Shown: positions 17,966-27,714, counted from the stretch's first letter. The stretch: 64,000 bases of DNA from MVRV01 sp964646755 (GCA_964646755.1 CAZYIE010000012.1:3365-67364); one strand, 5' to 3'. Notes: generated from the letters alone by a model not told the origin. A program made the numbers and translations.

Positions 17966-18216
17966 AAACCCGGGCTACAATGGTCAATGATATAAATTGT
18001 AGGCCGCATGACCCCATGCGGCGAAAAAGAAAAGAGCTGAATAGCCAATGTTCAACAAGGAATACCCAATGATGAAGGGGAACATAGGCTAAAGGCTAAA
18101 GGCTGAGGGATGAAGGGAAGGAATGTCCCCCGCTGGCTGGGGTTTGGGGGTGCAAGAGTTCGAAGCTCAAAGATCAAAGCAGTCAGTTATTTTTCCACCT
18201 TCGTCACTGCGTGACA
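17966..18216. other. Intergenic stretch with a GC hairpin
   Basis: No credible gene. A perfect hairpin GCCGCATG-ACCC-CATGCGGC at 18003-18022 lies 38 nt after the stop of 16820-17965. It is followed by A-rich rather than T-rich sequence, so it is at best a weak terminator. Further on are short direct repeats of 'ggctaaa' (18085-18105) and a G-rich segment around 18125-18150. This stretch leads into the inverted-repeat element at 18217. Confidence 0.5.
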
Positions 18217-18366
18217 CCTCCGCCAGGAGACTGTGTCGCAATTCATTTTTGTGTCATTTCGAAGCGAAGCGAGAAATATTGTCTTCAATAAATTCAATGT
18301 TTTAAGATTCCTCACATACGTTCGGAATGGCATTTCTTCTAATTGCGACACAGTCTCCAGCGGAGG
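18217..18366. repeat. MITE-like 150-bp inverted-repeat element
   Basis: The ends are near-perfect inverted copies of about 26 nt: CCTCCGCCAGGAGACTGTGT... at 18217 and its complement ending ...CAGTCTCCAGCGGAGG at 18366, differing by a substitution and a 1-nt indel. The inner parts also pair imperfectly ('gtcatttcgaagcgaagcgag' against 'ctcacatacgttcggaatgg'). No ORF lies inside. The size and structure fit a non-autonomous mobile element (MITE) or a folded intergenic repeat. It lies about 40 nt from the point where the kinase fragment at 18425 begins. Confidence 0.6.
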
Positions 18367-18424
18367 ATAATTAATTCTTGGATATTGACTATTCATCATA
18401 TTGTAAAAGGGCAATATCGAAATA

Positions 18425-18673
18425 TTGACAAGGCAGGACGGGAATGAAGTAGAGATATGTATTCGCGATACGGGGATGGAAATTCCGCCGGAAGTTCAAT
18501 CAAGGATTTTTGATCCGTTTTTCACAACCAAGGAAGTAGGAAAAGGGACGGGACAGGGTTTGACCATAGCGCAGAATATCGTTGTTCGTAAACATGGTGG
18601 TAAAATTTATTTTGAAACAAAGCCCGGCGAAGGGACGACTTTTTACATCCGCCTGCCTCTGAAAGCAGGGTAG
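18425..18673 (+). pseudogene. Histidine kinase C-terminal fragment (HATPase)
   Basis: 82 codons encoding only the end of a kinase ATP-binding domain: 'RQDGNEVEICIRDTG', 'FDPFFTTKEVGKGTGQGLT', 'GGKIYFETKPGEGTTF'. It is almost identical to the ends of the two kinases at 19629-21842 and 21944-24737. The homology begins abruptly near 18408, close to the inverted-repeat element. There is no N-box, HisKA or sensor and no ribosome binding site. A leftover of a third tandem copy or of a recombination event. Confidence 0.8.
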
Positions 18674-18720
18674 GACTAGTCGTTGTAAAATAACATAAGT
18701 GAAAAAATGAGGAGAAACTT

Positions 18721-19620
18721 ATGAAAACGAAATGGGAAAAAGTTTGGAGTGGAATCGCATACTGTGCCAGCATCTTTATAACAATTCTAATCATAAGTGC
18801 TGGCACAGTTTACGCCGATCTGGACGGTGTTAAGCAACGCGGAGTTTTACGTCATCTGGGCCTGCCTTATGCCGGTTTTATTACCGGGTCAGGGGATGGC
18901 ATGGATGTTGAGCTGATGCAGCGTTTTGCCAATCATTTAGGTGTCCGCTATGAATTTGTGAACACGAACTGGAGTGATATTTTCAGCGATCTTACCGGGA
19001 ACAGGCTCAAAGTAAAGGGCAATGATATTGAAATTATCTCTTCTGTGCCCATCAAAGGTGATGTGGCGGCAAACGGACTCACTATTCTGCCCTGGCGGGA
19101 AAAAGCCGTCAATTTTTCTTTGCCGACATTTCCCACTCAAGTATGGCTGATTGCAAGGCATAACTCTCCCATTAAACCAATCAAGCCTTCGGGAAACCTC
19201 GATAAGGATATAGCTGCGGTAAAAAAAGTAATGAAGGGGAGGTCTCTGCTGGGTAAAGTTGGAACATGCCTTGATCCCTCTTTATACAATCTTCAGGAGG
19301 TCACAGACAAAATTAAACTTTTCCCCGGTTCTCTCAATGATATAGCCCCGGCGCTTATCAAAGGAGAAACGGAACTGACACTTCTCGATGTGCCTGACGC
19401 TTTGGTGGCACTGCAAAAATGGCCCGGCAAAATAAAAATAATCGGGCCGGTCAGTGAAGTTCAGGACATGGCAGTTGCTTTCTCCAAAGATGCTCCGGAA
19501 CTTTTGGCTGAGTTCAACCGTTTTCTCGACAAAGCCAAAAAGGATGGATCATTTGCCCAACTGGCTAAAAAATATTATCCTTTTGTTTCCAATTATTATC
19601 CAAAATTCTTTGCTAGGTAG
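18721..19620 (+). CDS. Periplasmic amino-acid-type solute-binding protein (SBP family 3)
   Basis: 299 residues with a signal peptide. The body is a bacterial extracellular solute-binding family 3 domain: 'GVKQRGVLRHLGLPYAGF', 'GMDVELMQRFANHLGVRYEF', 'LTILPWREKAVNFSLPTFP', 'VKKVMKGRSLLGKVGTCLD', ending 'FLDKAKKDGSFAQLAKKYYP'. No ABC permease or ATPase is nearby. The gene is followed after 8 nt by a membrane histidine kinase, so it probably acts as a periplasmic sensor subunit presenting a ligand to that kinase rather than as a transporter part (inference). AGGAG lies upstream of the start. Confidence 0.82.
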   Translation: MKTKWEKVWSGIAYCASIFITILIISAGTVYADLDGVKQRGVLRHLGLPYAGFITGSGDGMDVELMQRFANHLGVRYEFVNTNWSDIFSDLTGNRLKVKGNDIEIISSVPIKGDVAANGLTILPWREKAVNFSLPTFPTQVWLIARHNSPIKPIKPSGNLDKDIAAVKKVMKGRSLLGKVGTCLDPSLYNLQEVTDKIKLFPGSLNDIAPALIKGETELTLLDVPDALVALQKWPGKIKIIGPVSEVQDMAVAFSKDAPELLAEFNRFLDKAKKDGSFAQLAKKYYPFVSNYYPKFFAR

Positions 19621-19628
19621 GATGCACC

Positions 19629-21842
19629 GTGACTCTTCAGGGGAAACATATAAATTTTACCAGAGGACGGCGGTATGCAGGTAATTTAATGCTTCTTGCC
19701 GTCAATGTGGCGGTGGTTCTGTATTTCTGCATCCTGCTTGTTCTCTATTATCAATCCAGTGAAGAATTACGAGAAAACTCTCTGGAACAGTTCAGGTATG
19801 AAACTGAAAAAAGAGTGGCTTCAATAGGATTTTTTTTCGCTGAACAAAAAGATGATTTGATGAACCTTGTCACTTCCCGGGAGGTAGATGTTTTCTTCGA
19901 AAACAGGAGTCTGGGAATGAGCATGGAATACGGGCTGGAACTTAGCCTGCCACCCATCGCCAAAAGGTTTGACGAGTTAATCCAAAAGAAAATATTTGAA
20001 AAAAATGCCATATATCAACGCCTGGTTTTAATAGATAAAGAGGGATCCTGTCTGGTGGATACGAATCTAAAGGAGCCGTTGAAAAAAAACTGGAAGCCTT
20101 ATCTTGAGCCTCGTTACCGCAATGAACCGACGATTCTTTTAATAGATGGTGAGGTTGTTCTATCGGTGGCCTATTTTTTCAAAGGGCGGCATGAGGCGCA
20201 ATTAGTGGCATGGGTCAATCGGGAGGTTATCACTCGGCGTTTGCTCGGGGAAATGTACTCTGAAAAAGACAGGACTTGGCTGGTTTTTAAGGATACCAGT
20301 CCGCCCAGGATGCTAATCACCGCTAAGGACTTTTCACCGGTTTATTTGACGGCGCTTAACTCAGGGGGAATTTTGCCGCAATCGGGGAAACCAACATTGT
20401 TTACCTCAGCAACAAAAGAAGGAACCATGCAGGATTGGATATATATTTCTCTTGCTGTGCCCGGAACGGCTTTGGAATTGATACGGGAAGTACAACGTAA
20501 ACAGGTTCTGGGTAGGATTTCACCGTCTGTGCAGCTGACTGTCATGATCTCTGTGGCTTTACTGATCCTCGTTGTCGGCGCTATCAATGTCTTTCTCAAT
20601 ATAAAAACCCAAAAGTTGAGAAAGAACCTTGAGGAAGCTCTGCATAGGGAAGTTGACGTGTATAAAACACTGGCGGAGAAATCATTCACCGGAGTTTTTG
20701 TCATTCAAGACGGACTGTTTGTTTACGTAACAAAAAACGCTGCAAATTACTATGGTTATGACGTTGAAATGCTCATAGGAACAAAGCCGCAAAATATCAT
20801 TCTCCCGGAAGATGAGGCCGAAATCCGTTCGATGGCAATCGAGATGATTAAGGGGAAACGCACTGCCCCTTATGAATACCGTATTGTTACCAAAGATGAC
20901 AAGGTTCGCTGGATTATGGAAACTGTTTCATTAATCAGTTTCAACGGTCGCCCGGCTGTTCTGGGGAACTGTATCGACATAACCGAAAGGCGTCAGCGCG
21001 AAGTTCTGGATCTCCATTCTCAAAAGCTGGAGTCGGTAGGTCAGCTGGCGGCGGGAATCGCCCATGAGATTAACACACCCATCCAGTTTGTCGGGGACAA
21101 CATCCACTTTATGAAAGGTGCTTTTCAGGATCTTTTTTCCCTTGCTTCCTTACTGGTTGCCGTTAAAAACGATGATCTGTCCAACCCGGCAGTTGCCCAA
21201 GACCTTTTGTCCCGGATCAATAACAAGGAAGAGGAAATCGATTTGGGTTTTCTTAAGGAAGAGATACCGCAGGCGATTGAACAATCACTGGATGGCCTGC
21301 AGAGGGTTAGTCGGATTGTTCTAGCCATGCGTGAGTTCTCTCATCCCGGAGGCGAGAGCAAAACAGATCTGAATATCAACAAATCCATCGAATCAACCAT
21401 CACCCTCAGCAGGAACGAATGGAAATACTCAGCAGAACTGACCGCAACCCTGGCCCCCGACCTGCCGATAATTCAGGGTTATCCCGCCGATTTCAACCAG
21501 GTCATCCTGAACCTTATTGTTAATGCCGCTCAGGCACTGCAAGAAAGAGTCGGGAAAGAAGGGCAGGAAAAGGAGCGTATTGAAATATCGACACGACAGG
21601 ACGGCAATGAAGTAGAGATATGTATTCGTGACACGGGACCGGGAATACCACCGGAAGTACAATCAAGAGTATTCGATCCTTTTTTCACAACCAAGGCAGT
21701 TGGAAAAGGGACGGGGCAAGGTTTGACTATAGCGAGGAATATCATTGTCCACAAACATGGCGGGAAAATCTATTTTGACACAAAGCCCGGAGAGGGGACA
21801 ACTTTTTACATTCGCCTTCCCCTGGAAAATGCGCCGGGATAA
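19629..21842 (+). CDS. Membrane sensor histidine kinase (Cache-like sensor, PAS, HisKA, HATPase)
   Basis: 737 residues from GTG at 19629. A transmembrane helix at about 16-38, a periplasmic region of about 260 residues (Cache-like, inferred from layout), and a second helix near 300-322 are followed by a PAS domain ('KTLAEKSFTGVFVIQDGLFV', 'ENAANYYGYD'-type core) and a PAC motif. Then come HisKA with phospho-acceptor His479 in 'AAGIAHEINTPIQFVGDN' and HATPase ('LNLIVNAAQAL', 'CIRDTGPGIPPEVQSRVFD', 'GKGTGQGLTIARNI'). It follows the binding protein by 8 nt. From the PAS onward it is closely similar, even at DNA level, to the kinase at 21944-24737, while the sensors are unrelated. Confidence 0.9.
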   Translation: MTLQGKHINFTRGRRYAGNLMLLAVNVAVVLYFCILLVLYYQSSEELRENSLEQFRYETEKRVASIGFFFAEQKDDLMNLVTSREVDVFFENRSLGMSMEYGLELSLPPIAKRFDELIQKKIFEKNAIYQRLVLIDKEGSCLVDTNLKEPLKKNWKPYLEPRYRNEPTILLIDGEVVLSVAYFFKGRHEAQLVAWVNREVITRRLLGEMYSEKDRTWLVFKDTSPPRMLITAKDFSPVYLTALNSGGILPQSGKPTLFTSATKEGTMQDWIYISLAVPGTALELIREVQRKQVLGRISPSVQLTVMISVALLILVVGAINVFLNIKTQKLRKNLEEALHREVDVYKTLAEKSFTGVFVIQDGLFVYVTKNAANYYGYDVEMLIGTKPQNIILPEDEAEIRSMAIEMIKGKRTAPYEYRIVTKDDKVRWIMETVSLISFNGRPAVLGNCIDITERRQREVLDLHSQKLESVGQLAAGIAHEINTPIQFVGDNIHFMKGAFQDLFSLASLLVAVKNDDLSNPAVAQDLLSRINNKEEEIDLGFLKEEIPQAIEQSLDGLQRVSRIVLAMREFSHPGGESKTDLNINKSIESTITLSRNEWKYSAELTATLAPDLPIIQGYPADFNQVILNLIVNAAQALQERVGKEGQEKERIEISTRQDGNEVEICIRDTGPGIPPEVQSRVFDPFFTTKAVGKGTGQGLTIARNIIVHKHGGKIYFDTKPGEGTTFYIRLPLENAPG

Positions 21843-21943
21843 ACGATGGAACATGAAATCTAATTGAAAATATGGTTCATAACGTGTCTGGTCAAAAATA
21901 AATAATTTTGCAGTTCCGGGAAAATGGAGGATATATCAAATCC

Positions 21944-24737
21944 ATGGCAAACTCCACATTATCAGCACGCAATTTAATATTGCTCACTATGGCCTATGTC
22001 CTTTTGGGCGCGGTCGGTCTCACAATGGCGATTCCCCCGGGTTACGCCAGCCCTGTTTTCCCGGCCGCCGGTCTAGCGTTGGCTTCCGTGCTCTGGTTTG
22101 GCCGCCGGGCGCTGATCGGCATATTGCTAGGCTCAGTTATGCTGAACCTGGCGCACGCTTGGCTCGGCGGTACATTGAGCCCGGTAACCGCAGTCGCGGC
22201 GGCTGCGATTGCCACTGGCGCTGCCGTGCAGGCTTTTGCCGGGGTCTGGCTGGTGCATCGTTGGCAGGGGTCAGACCGGGGTGATCTGGAACAATCGCAG
22301 GCATCGCTCGGTTTTCTGCTTTGGAGCGGTGTGCTGTCCTGTTTGCTGTCAGCTTCAATCAGCGTGACGGGGTTATGTGCTGCCGGCGTCGTCGAGCGCG
22401 GCGATTTTCTCTTCACCTGGTGGAACTGGTATGTGGGCGATGCCTTGGGTGTAATCATTTTTGCGCCGCTCACCCTGTGCCTGTTCAACGGGCCTGGTGA
22501 ACTATGGAGCGAAAAGCGCTGGCGCATCATCGCGCCTATGTTGTTGACTATGTGCCTGGTGGTGTTGGTTTTTTACGGCGCTACCCGCTGGGAAAGATAT
22601 GTGCAAGACAGACAGCTTCAGGCCGATGGCGAAGGCATTACCAGGCGGATCACCGACCGCTTAATCACGCATCGCGAAGTGCTCTCCTCTCTGCGCAATT
22701 TTATTGATGCCACTCCGAATTTTGACTTTAAACAGTTTGAAAAATTCACGAGGATTACGCTGCGAAATAATCCCGATATTTTCGCGATGAGCTTCAACGA
22801 CTTGATTACCGCTGCAAAGCGTGCGGCATTCGAACGGATGATGAGCGGCCTGTCGCCCTTGGGTTCATTTCAGATTACCGAACGCGACAGCGAACGCCGC
22901 CTTGTCCGCGCCGCCGTTCGACCCGAGTACGTGNNNNNNNNNNATTGTGCCCCTGGCCAATAACAAGCCTGCCGTGGGATTCGACATCTACGCCGAACCA
23001 ATTCGCCGCGCTGCTATCGAGCGGGCCCGGGCATCGAAAAGCATGGCCGTGACCTCACCCATCCAGTTAGTGCAGGAGCAAAAAAAGCGGGTCGGCATTC
23101 TGGAACTATTGCCAGTTGAAAGCATGCCGACGACAGGAGCTAATGATGAGGAAGCTAATCTGCTCGGTTTTGCCGTTGTGGTGGTCAAGGTCGATGAGAT
23201 GATTGAAATCGCGACGCGGGACCAAGTGCCGGCCGGGCTGTTGTTTCAATTGACCGACTCCCATTTGCCTGATAGTAAAGGTATGCTCTACCGTTCTGAC
23301 GTCCAAGGCGCACCCAACACTCCGTTAGCGGGTGCGGCACACTGGAAAACGGCTCTGCGCATGGGCGACCGTGACTGGGCGTTGTCAATCTACACCACCA
23401 CAATTTACCGGCAACAGCACCGGACTTGGATAGCCTGGGTCGTGGGTGTGGCGGGGATACTGCTTGCCGCGCTGTTGCAGATCCTGCTTAATCTGAGACG
23501 GAACCTTGAAGAGTCCATGCAGCGGGAAGTTGAGGTCTATAAAACACTGGCGGAAAAGTCATTTACCGGCGTCTTTGTCATTCAAGACGGTCTGTTTGCT
23601 TACGTAACGGAAAACGCTGCAAATTACTATGGTTATGATGTTGCAGCTCTCGTCGGGACGAGGCCGGAAAGGATTGTTTTTCCGGAAGATTATGTAATCA
23701 TGTCCCCAATGGCAATTGAGATGATTAAGGGAAAACGCAAAGCCCCCTATGAGTACCGTGTTATCACCAAAGATAACAAAATCCGCTGGATCATGGAAAC
23801 CGTTTCACCGATCAGTTTCAATGGTCGCCCGGCTATTCTGGGAAACTGTATTGACATCACCGAAAGGCGTCAGCGCGAAGTTCAGGATCTCCACTCTCAG
23901 AAGTTGGAATCGGTAGGTCAGTTGGCAGCGGGTATCGCCCATGAGATCAATACACCTATTCAATTTGTCGGGGACAACATCACCTTTATGAGGGGAGCTT
24001 TTCAGGATATCCTGTCCCTCAACTCCATGCTGGACAGTTTGCAGGACATTGATTCTTTAAAATTTCCGGCTGTCAGCAATCTGATTGAACGGATTCATCA
24101 AAAAGAGGAAGATATTGATATAGGGTATCTCCGGCAAGAGATACCGAAAGCAATTGAGCAATCATTGGATGGTTTGCAGAGGGTTAGCAAAATTGTGCTG
24201 GCCATGCGGGAATTCTCCCATCCCGGCGTAGAAGATAGGTCCGCTCTGGACATCAACAAAGCCATCGAATCCACCATCACCCTGAGCAGGAACGAATGGA
24301 AATACACGGCAGAGCTGACCGCAACCCTGGCCCCCGACCTGCCGATAGTTCAGGGTTATCCCGCTGATTTCAGCCAGGTCATCCTGAATCTTATTATTAA
24401 CGCATCTCAAGCGCTGCAAGCAAAAGTCGGTAAAGAGGGGAATGAAAAGGAACGTATCGAAATATCGACACGACAGGACGGCAACGAAATAGAGATATGC
24501 ATTCGCGATACGGGGATGGGAATTCCTCAGGAAGCCCAATCAAGAGTCTTCGATCCGTTTTTTACGACAAAAGAGGTCGGTAAGGGGACGGGGCAAGGTT
24601 TGACTATAGCGCAGAACATCATTGTGCGCAAACATGGCGGGAAAATCTATTTTGAAACAAAGCCCGGAGAAGGAACTGCCTTCTACATTCGCCTTCCTCT
24701 GGAAACAGGGCAGGTAGTCAGGGGACAGAATCTGTGA
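21944..24737 (+). CDS. MASE1-CHASE-PAS sensor histidine kinase, interrupted by a scaffold gap
   Basis: One gene broken by ten N at 22934; the reading frame changes across the gap, which only means the gap length is nominal. N-terminal MASE1-type multi-helix membrane domain ('GYASPVFPAAGLALASVLWF', 'WNWYVGDALGVIIFAPL'). Next is a CHASE-type extracellular domain ('GITRRITDRLITHREVLSSL', 'NNPDIFAMSFND', and after the gap 'PAVGFDIYAEPIRRAAIERA'), then a helix, PAS, HisKA ('AAGIAHEINTPIQFVGDN') and HATPase. The MASE1/CHASE part is visibly more GC-rich than the transmitter, which from about 23500 nearly copies the upstream kinase. The start ATG at 21944 is preceded by GGAGG. Confidence 0.88.
22934..22943. 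other. Scaffold gap (10 N)
   Basis: Ten N inside the CHASE domain of the kinase at 21944-24737. By comparison with the CHASE pattern around it ('RPEYV' before, 'IVPLANN' after) probably only a few residues are missing. Confidence 0.95.
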
Positions 24738-24771
24738 TTCTATGTAAAATCCGAAGGGAGATTGGTTAGTA

Positions 24772-24858
24772 ATGATTGTTATGAAAAAGCGTATTCTTTT
24801 AGTAGACGATGAAGCGGAAGTTACCAGTGCAATGAAGCGCAATCTGGTGGCGCGGTAG
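24772..24858 (+). pseudogene. Truncated response-regulator receiver (28 codons)
   Basis: Starts with ATG at 24772 or 24781 after a GAAGGGAG ribosome-binding-like stretch, 34 nt behind the kinase. It reads 'MKKRILLVDDEAEVTSAMK', the exact opening of a receiver domain with the paired acidic residues, then stops with TAG at 24856. The following bases do not continue a receiver in any frame I can see. It is the stub of the cognate regulator expected after the kinase. Confidence 0.7.
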
Positions 24859-24922
24859 AATCGGCAGCTTCTGTCTTAAAATTCACCGGTATCTGCTAAA
24901 AGAAAATATCTGAATAAAAAGA

Positions 24923-24963
24923 TTGACAAATTATTATGACCGGAGTAGTTAGTTTGTGACTAA
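24923..24963 (+). promoter_or_regulatory. perR promoter with overlapping PerR/Fur-like box
   Basis: TTGACA at 24923-24928, a 17-nt spacer and TAGTTA at 24946-24951 make a good sigma-70-type promoter. The 15-mer TTAGTTTGTGACTAA (24949-24963) is palindromic in its outer five bases on each side and has the 7-1-7 layout of PerR/Fur boxes. It overlaps the -10 element, 17 nt before the perR start. Autoregulation is inferred. Confidence 0.5.
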
Positions 24964-24980
24964 ACTGGAATGATTCCTAA

Positions 24981-25399
24981 ATGAAAATGATCAACAAGGA
25001 AAATTTGATCGGCCAATTAAAGGAAAAAGGCCTTAAGATCACCCCGCAGCGCCTGGCAATTATCGACGCGCTGGTGGAAAACCGCCATGCACATCCTGGC
25101 GCCACGCTGATATTTAATGAGGCTAGTAAAAAAGCCAAACGTGTCAGCTTATCGACAGTTTACGCGACGCTTAAAGAATTTTCCGTAAGCGGCCTGATCA
25201 GACAGCTGGAGTTTGANNNNNNNNNNATCTGTCTGAGCATATCAACCTCATCTGCAAACGGTGCGGAACGATTATCGACTATTACATCCCAGCGCCTCTT
25301 GAACCCAAAGACATTGCCCGCAAATCGGGATTTGTCGTTACCGACACCCGGATGGAATTCCACGGGTACTGCCGCGACTGCCTGAAGCGGCCCGATTAA
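24981..25399 (+). CDS. perR: PerR-type Fur family peroxide-responsive regulator (gap inside)
   Basis: Fur-family protein of about 140 residues, interrupted by ten N at 25217. N-terminal winged helix: 'EKGLKITPQRLAIIDALVEN', 'RVSLSTVYATLKEFSVSGLI'. After the gap another frame continues 'LSEHINLICKRCGTIIDYY' and ends 'MEFHGYCRDCLKRPD', giving the two CxxC zinc motifs of PerR/Fur. Its place directly upstream of katG, rubrerythrin and desulfoferrodoxin makes PerR, the H2O2 sensor, more likely than Fur. The residues lost in the gap probably number about ten. Confidence 0.85.
25217..25226. other. Scaffold gap (10 N)
   Basis: Ten N in the middle of the perR gene. The frame before ('GLIRQLEF') and after ('LSEHINLIC') belong to the same protein. 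Confidence 0.95.
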
Positions 25400-25518
25400 T
25401 CTTCTCATTTTGCATCTTAGCGGCATATTAAACCGAAGGTGAAAGAAGTATGATGAACAGATTTTATTTTCTATAACCAAGAATCATTCCAGACTAGAGA
25501 CAGAAAGGAGGATTTATC

Positions 25519-27714
25519 ATGACTGAAGAAAGCAAGTGCCCGGTAACGGGCAGGATAGGTAAATCTATTTCCGGCGGTGGCACGTCGAACCGCGACTGGT
25601 GGCCGAGCCAGTTAAATCTCAAGATTCTTCATCAGCACTCTGCCAAGAGCAATCCGCTGGGCGAGACGTTTAACTACGCCAAGGAATTCAAGAAACTCGA
25701 TCTGGCGGCCCTGAAGAAGGATCTCTATAAGCTTATGACCGACTCACAGGACTGGTGGCCGGCCGACTGGGGTCACTACGGGGGGCTCTTCATCCGGATG
25801 GCTTGGCACAGCGCCGGAACATACCGCATGGGCGACGGCCGCGGTGGTGCGGGCACAGGGAGCCAGCGCCTGGCGCCGCTCAACAGTTGGCCCGACAATG
25901 TCAACCTCGACAAGGCGCGCCGCCTGCTGTGGCCGATCAAGCAGAAATACGGCAGGAAAATCTCCTGGGCCGACCTGATGATCCTTGCTGGTAACTGTGC
26001 CCTGGAATCGATGGGTTTCAAGACCTTCGGCTTTGCCGGTGGGCGCGAAGACGTCTGGGAGCCCGAGGAAGACATCTACTGGGGCAGCGAGGATAAATGG
26101 CTTGGAGATAACCGCTACGCAGGCCAACGGGATCTCGAAAACCCGCTTGCCGCCGTGCAGATGGGGCTGATCTACGTGAACCCGGAAGGCCCCAACGGCA
26201 ACCCTGATCCGGTCGCATCCGGTCGTGATGTTCGTGAAACCTTCGCCCGTATGGCTATGAACGACGAAGAGACAGTCGCGCTCGTTGCCGGCGGGCACAC
26301 CTTCGGCAAGTGTCATGGCGCCGGTTCTGCGTCCCATGTGGGCCCCGAGCCCGAAGGTGCTGGTATCGAAGCACAGGGCCTTGGCTGGGCCAGCAGCTTC
26401 GGCAGCGGTAAAGGAGGCGACACGATCTCGAGCGGCATCGAGGGCGCCTGGAAGCCGAGTCCAACCAAATGGGACATGGGCTATCTGAAGGTGCTGTTCA
26501 AGTACGAGTGGGAACTGGTCTTGAGCCCGGCCGGTGCGAATCAGTGGCTGGCCAAGGACGTGGCCGAAGAGGACATGGTGGTAGATGCGCACGACCCGCT
26601 AAAGAAGCGCCGCCCGATGATGACCACGGCGGACCTCTCCCTTCGCTTCGACCCGATCTACGAGCCGATCGCGCGGCGCTATCTGGCAAACCCCAAACAA
26701 TTTGCCGACGCCTTTGCCCGGGCGTGGTTCAAACTGACCCACCGCGACATGGGACCGCGCTCGCGCTATCTCGGTGCAGAGGTTCCCAAAGAAGAACTTC
26801 TCTGGCAGGACGTAATCCCTGCCGTAAATTCCAGACTGATCAACAAGCAGGACATCGCCTCCCTCAAGGGCAAGATTCTGGCTTCCGGTCTGTCTGTGTC
26901 GGAACTGGTAACGACTGCCTGGGCGTCGGCTTCCACCTTCCGTGGTTCCGACATGCGCGGCGGAGCCAATGGCGCACGCATTCGTCTGGCGCCGCAGAAG
27001 GATTGGGAAGTAAACCAGCCTGCCCGGCTGACGAAAGTGCTCAAAACCTTGGAGCGCATCCAGAAAGTATTCAACAAAGACCAGGCGGGCGATAAGAAGG
27101 TAACGCTTGCTGATCTGATCGTTCTGGGTGGTTGTGCGGGCGTCGAACAGGCAGCGAAGAACGCCGGTTGCAAAGTTTCTGTTCCCTTCACGCCGGGGCG
27201 CATGGACGCTTCACAGAGGCAGACCGATGCGGCATCATTTGCCGTGCTCGAGCCGAAAGCGGACGGTTTCCGTAACTATCAGAAGACCGCCTATGCCGTA
27301 TCGGCTGAGGAGTTATTGGTGGACAAGGCCCAATTGCTGACCCTTACCGCACCTGAAATGACGGTGCTGATTGGCGGCATGCGCGTTCTGAATACCAACT
27401 TCGGAGGTTCTCCGCATGGCGTCTTCACCAAACGGCCGGAAACGCTGACCAACGACTTCTTCCTGAACCTGCTCGATATGGGCACAGAGTGGAAGGTTGT
27501 GTCGAAAGACGCGGACGTGTTTGAAGGGCGCGACCGCAAGACGGGCAAGCTCAAGTGGACCGGCACGCGTGTCGATCTCATCTTCGGTTCGAACTCCCAG
27601 CTTCGCGCTCTGGCGGAAGTTTACGCCTGTAAAGACTCCCCGGAGAAGTTTATAAACGATTTTGTTGCCGCATGGGCCAAGGTCATGAATCTGGACCGTT
27701 TTGATCTGGCATGA
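25519..27714 (+). CDS. katG: Catalase-peroxidase KatG
   Basis: 731 residues, the full length of a bifunctional heme catalase-peroxidase. Distal side 'GLFIRMAWHSAGTYR' (Arg, Trp, His), Tyr of the Met-Tyr-Trp adduct in 'MGLIYVNPEGPNG', and proximal His in 'VALVAGGHTFGKCHGAG'. The duplicated C-terminal domain follows ('SELVTTAWASASTFRGSDMR'). A strong AGGAGG lies upstream. The gene is markedly more GC-rich than most of the window, suggesting recent acquisition or strong codon selection. A weak palindrome TTAT-N5-ATAA at 25464-25476 may be a PerR site. It removes H2O2, with rubrerythrin and superoxide reductase encoded next. Confidence 0.97.
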   Translation: MTEESKCPVTGRIGKSISGGGTSNRDWWPSQLNLKILHQHSAKSNPLGETFNYAKEFKKLDLAALKKDLYKLMTDSQDWWPADWGHYGGLFIRMAWHSAGTYRMGDGRGGAGTGSQRLAPLNSWPDNVNLDKARRLLWPIKQKYGRKISWADLMILAGNCALESMGFKTFGFAGGREDVWEPEEDIYWGSEDKWLGDNRYAGQRDLENPLAAVQMGLIYVNPEGPNGNPDPVASGRDVRETFARMAMNDEETVALVAGGHTFGKCHGAGSASHVGPEPEGAGIEAQGLGWASSFGSGKGGDTISSGIEGAWKPSPTKWDMGYLKVLFKYEWELVLSPAGANQWLAKDVAEEDMVVDAHDPLKKRRPMMTTADLSLRFDPIYEPIARRYLANPKQFADAFARAWFKLTHRDMGPRSRYLGAEVPKEELLWQDVIPAVNSRLINKQDIASLKGKILASGLSVSELVTTAWASASTFRGSDMRGGANGARIRLAPQKDWEVNQPARLTKVLKTLERIQKVFNKDQAGDKKVTLADLIVLGGCAGVEQAAKNAGCKVSVPFTPGRMDASQRQTDAASFAVLEPKADGFRNYQKTAYAVSAEELLVDKAQLLTLTAPEMTVLIGGMRVLNTNFGGSPHGVFTKRPETLTNDFFLNLLDMGTEWKVVSKDADVFEGRDRKTGKLKWTGTRVDLIFGSNSQLRALAEVYACKDSPEKFINDFVAAWAKVMNLDRFDLA

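Noticed and set aside
18123..18305. 60-codon plus-strand frame across the inverted repeat
   Set aside because: Lies in the repeat element, no SD, no recognisable protein.
25744..26592. 282-codon minus-strand frame inside katG
   Set aside because: Antisense to a GC-rich conserved enzyme; composition effect only.
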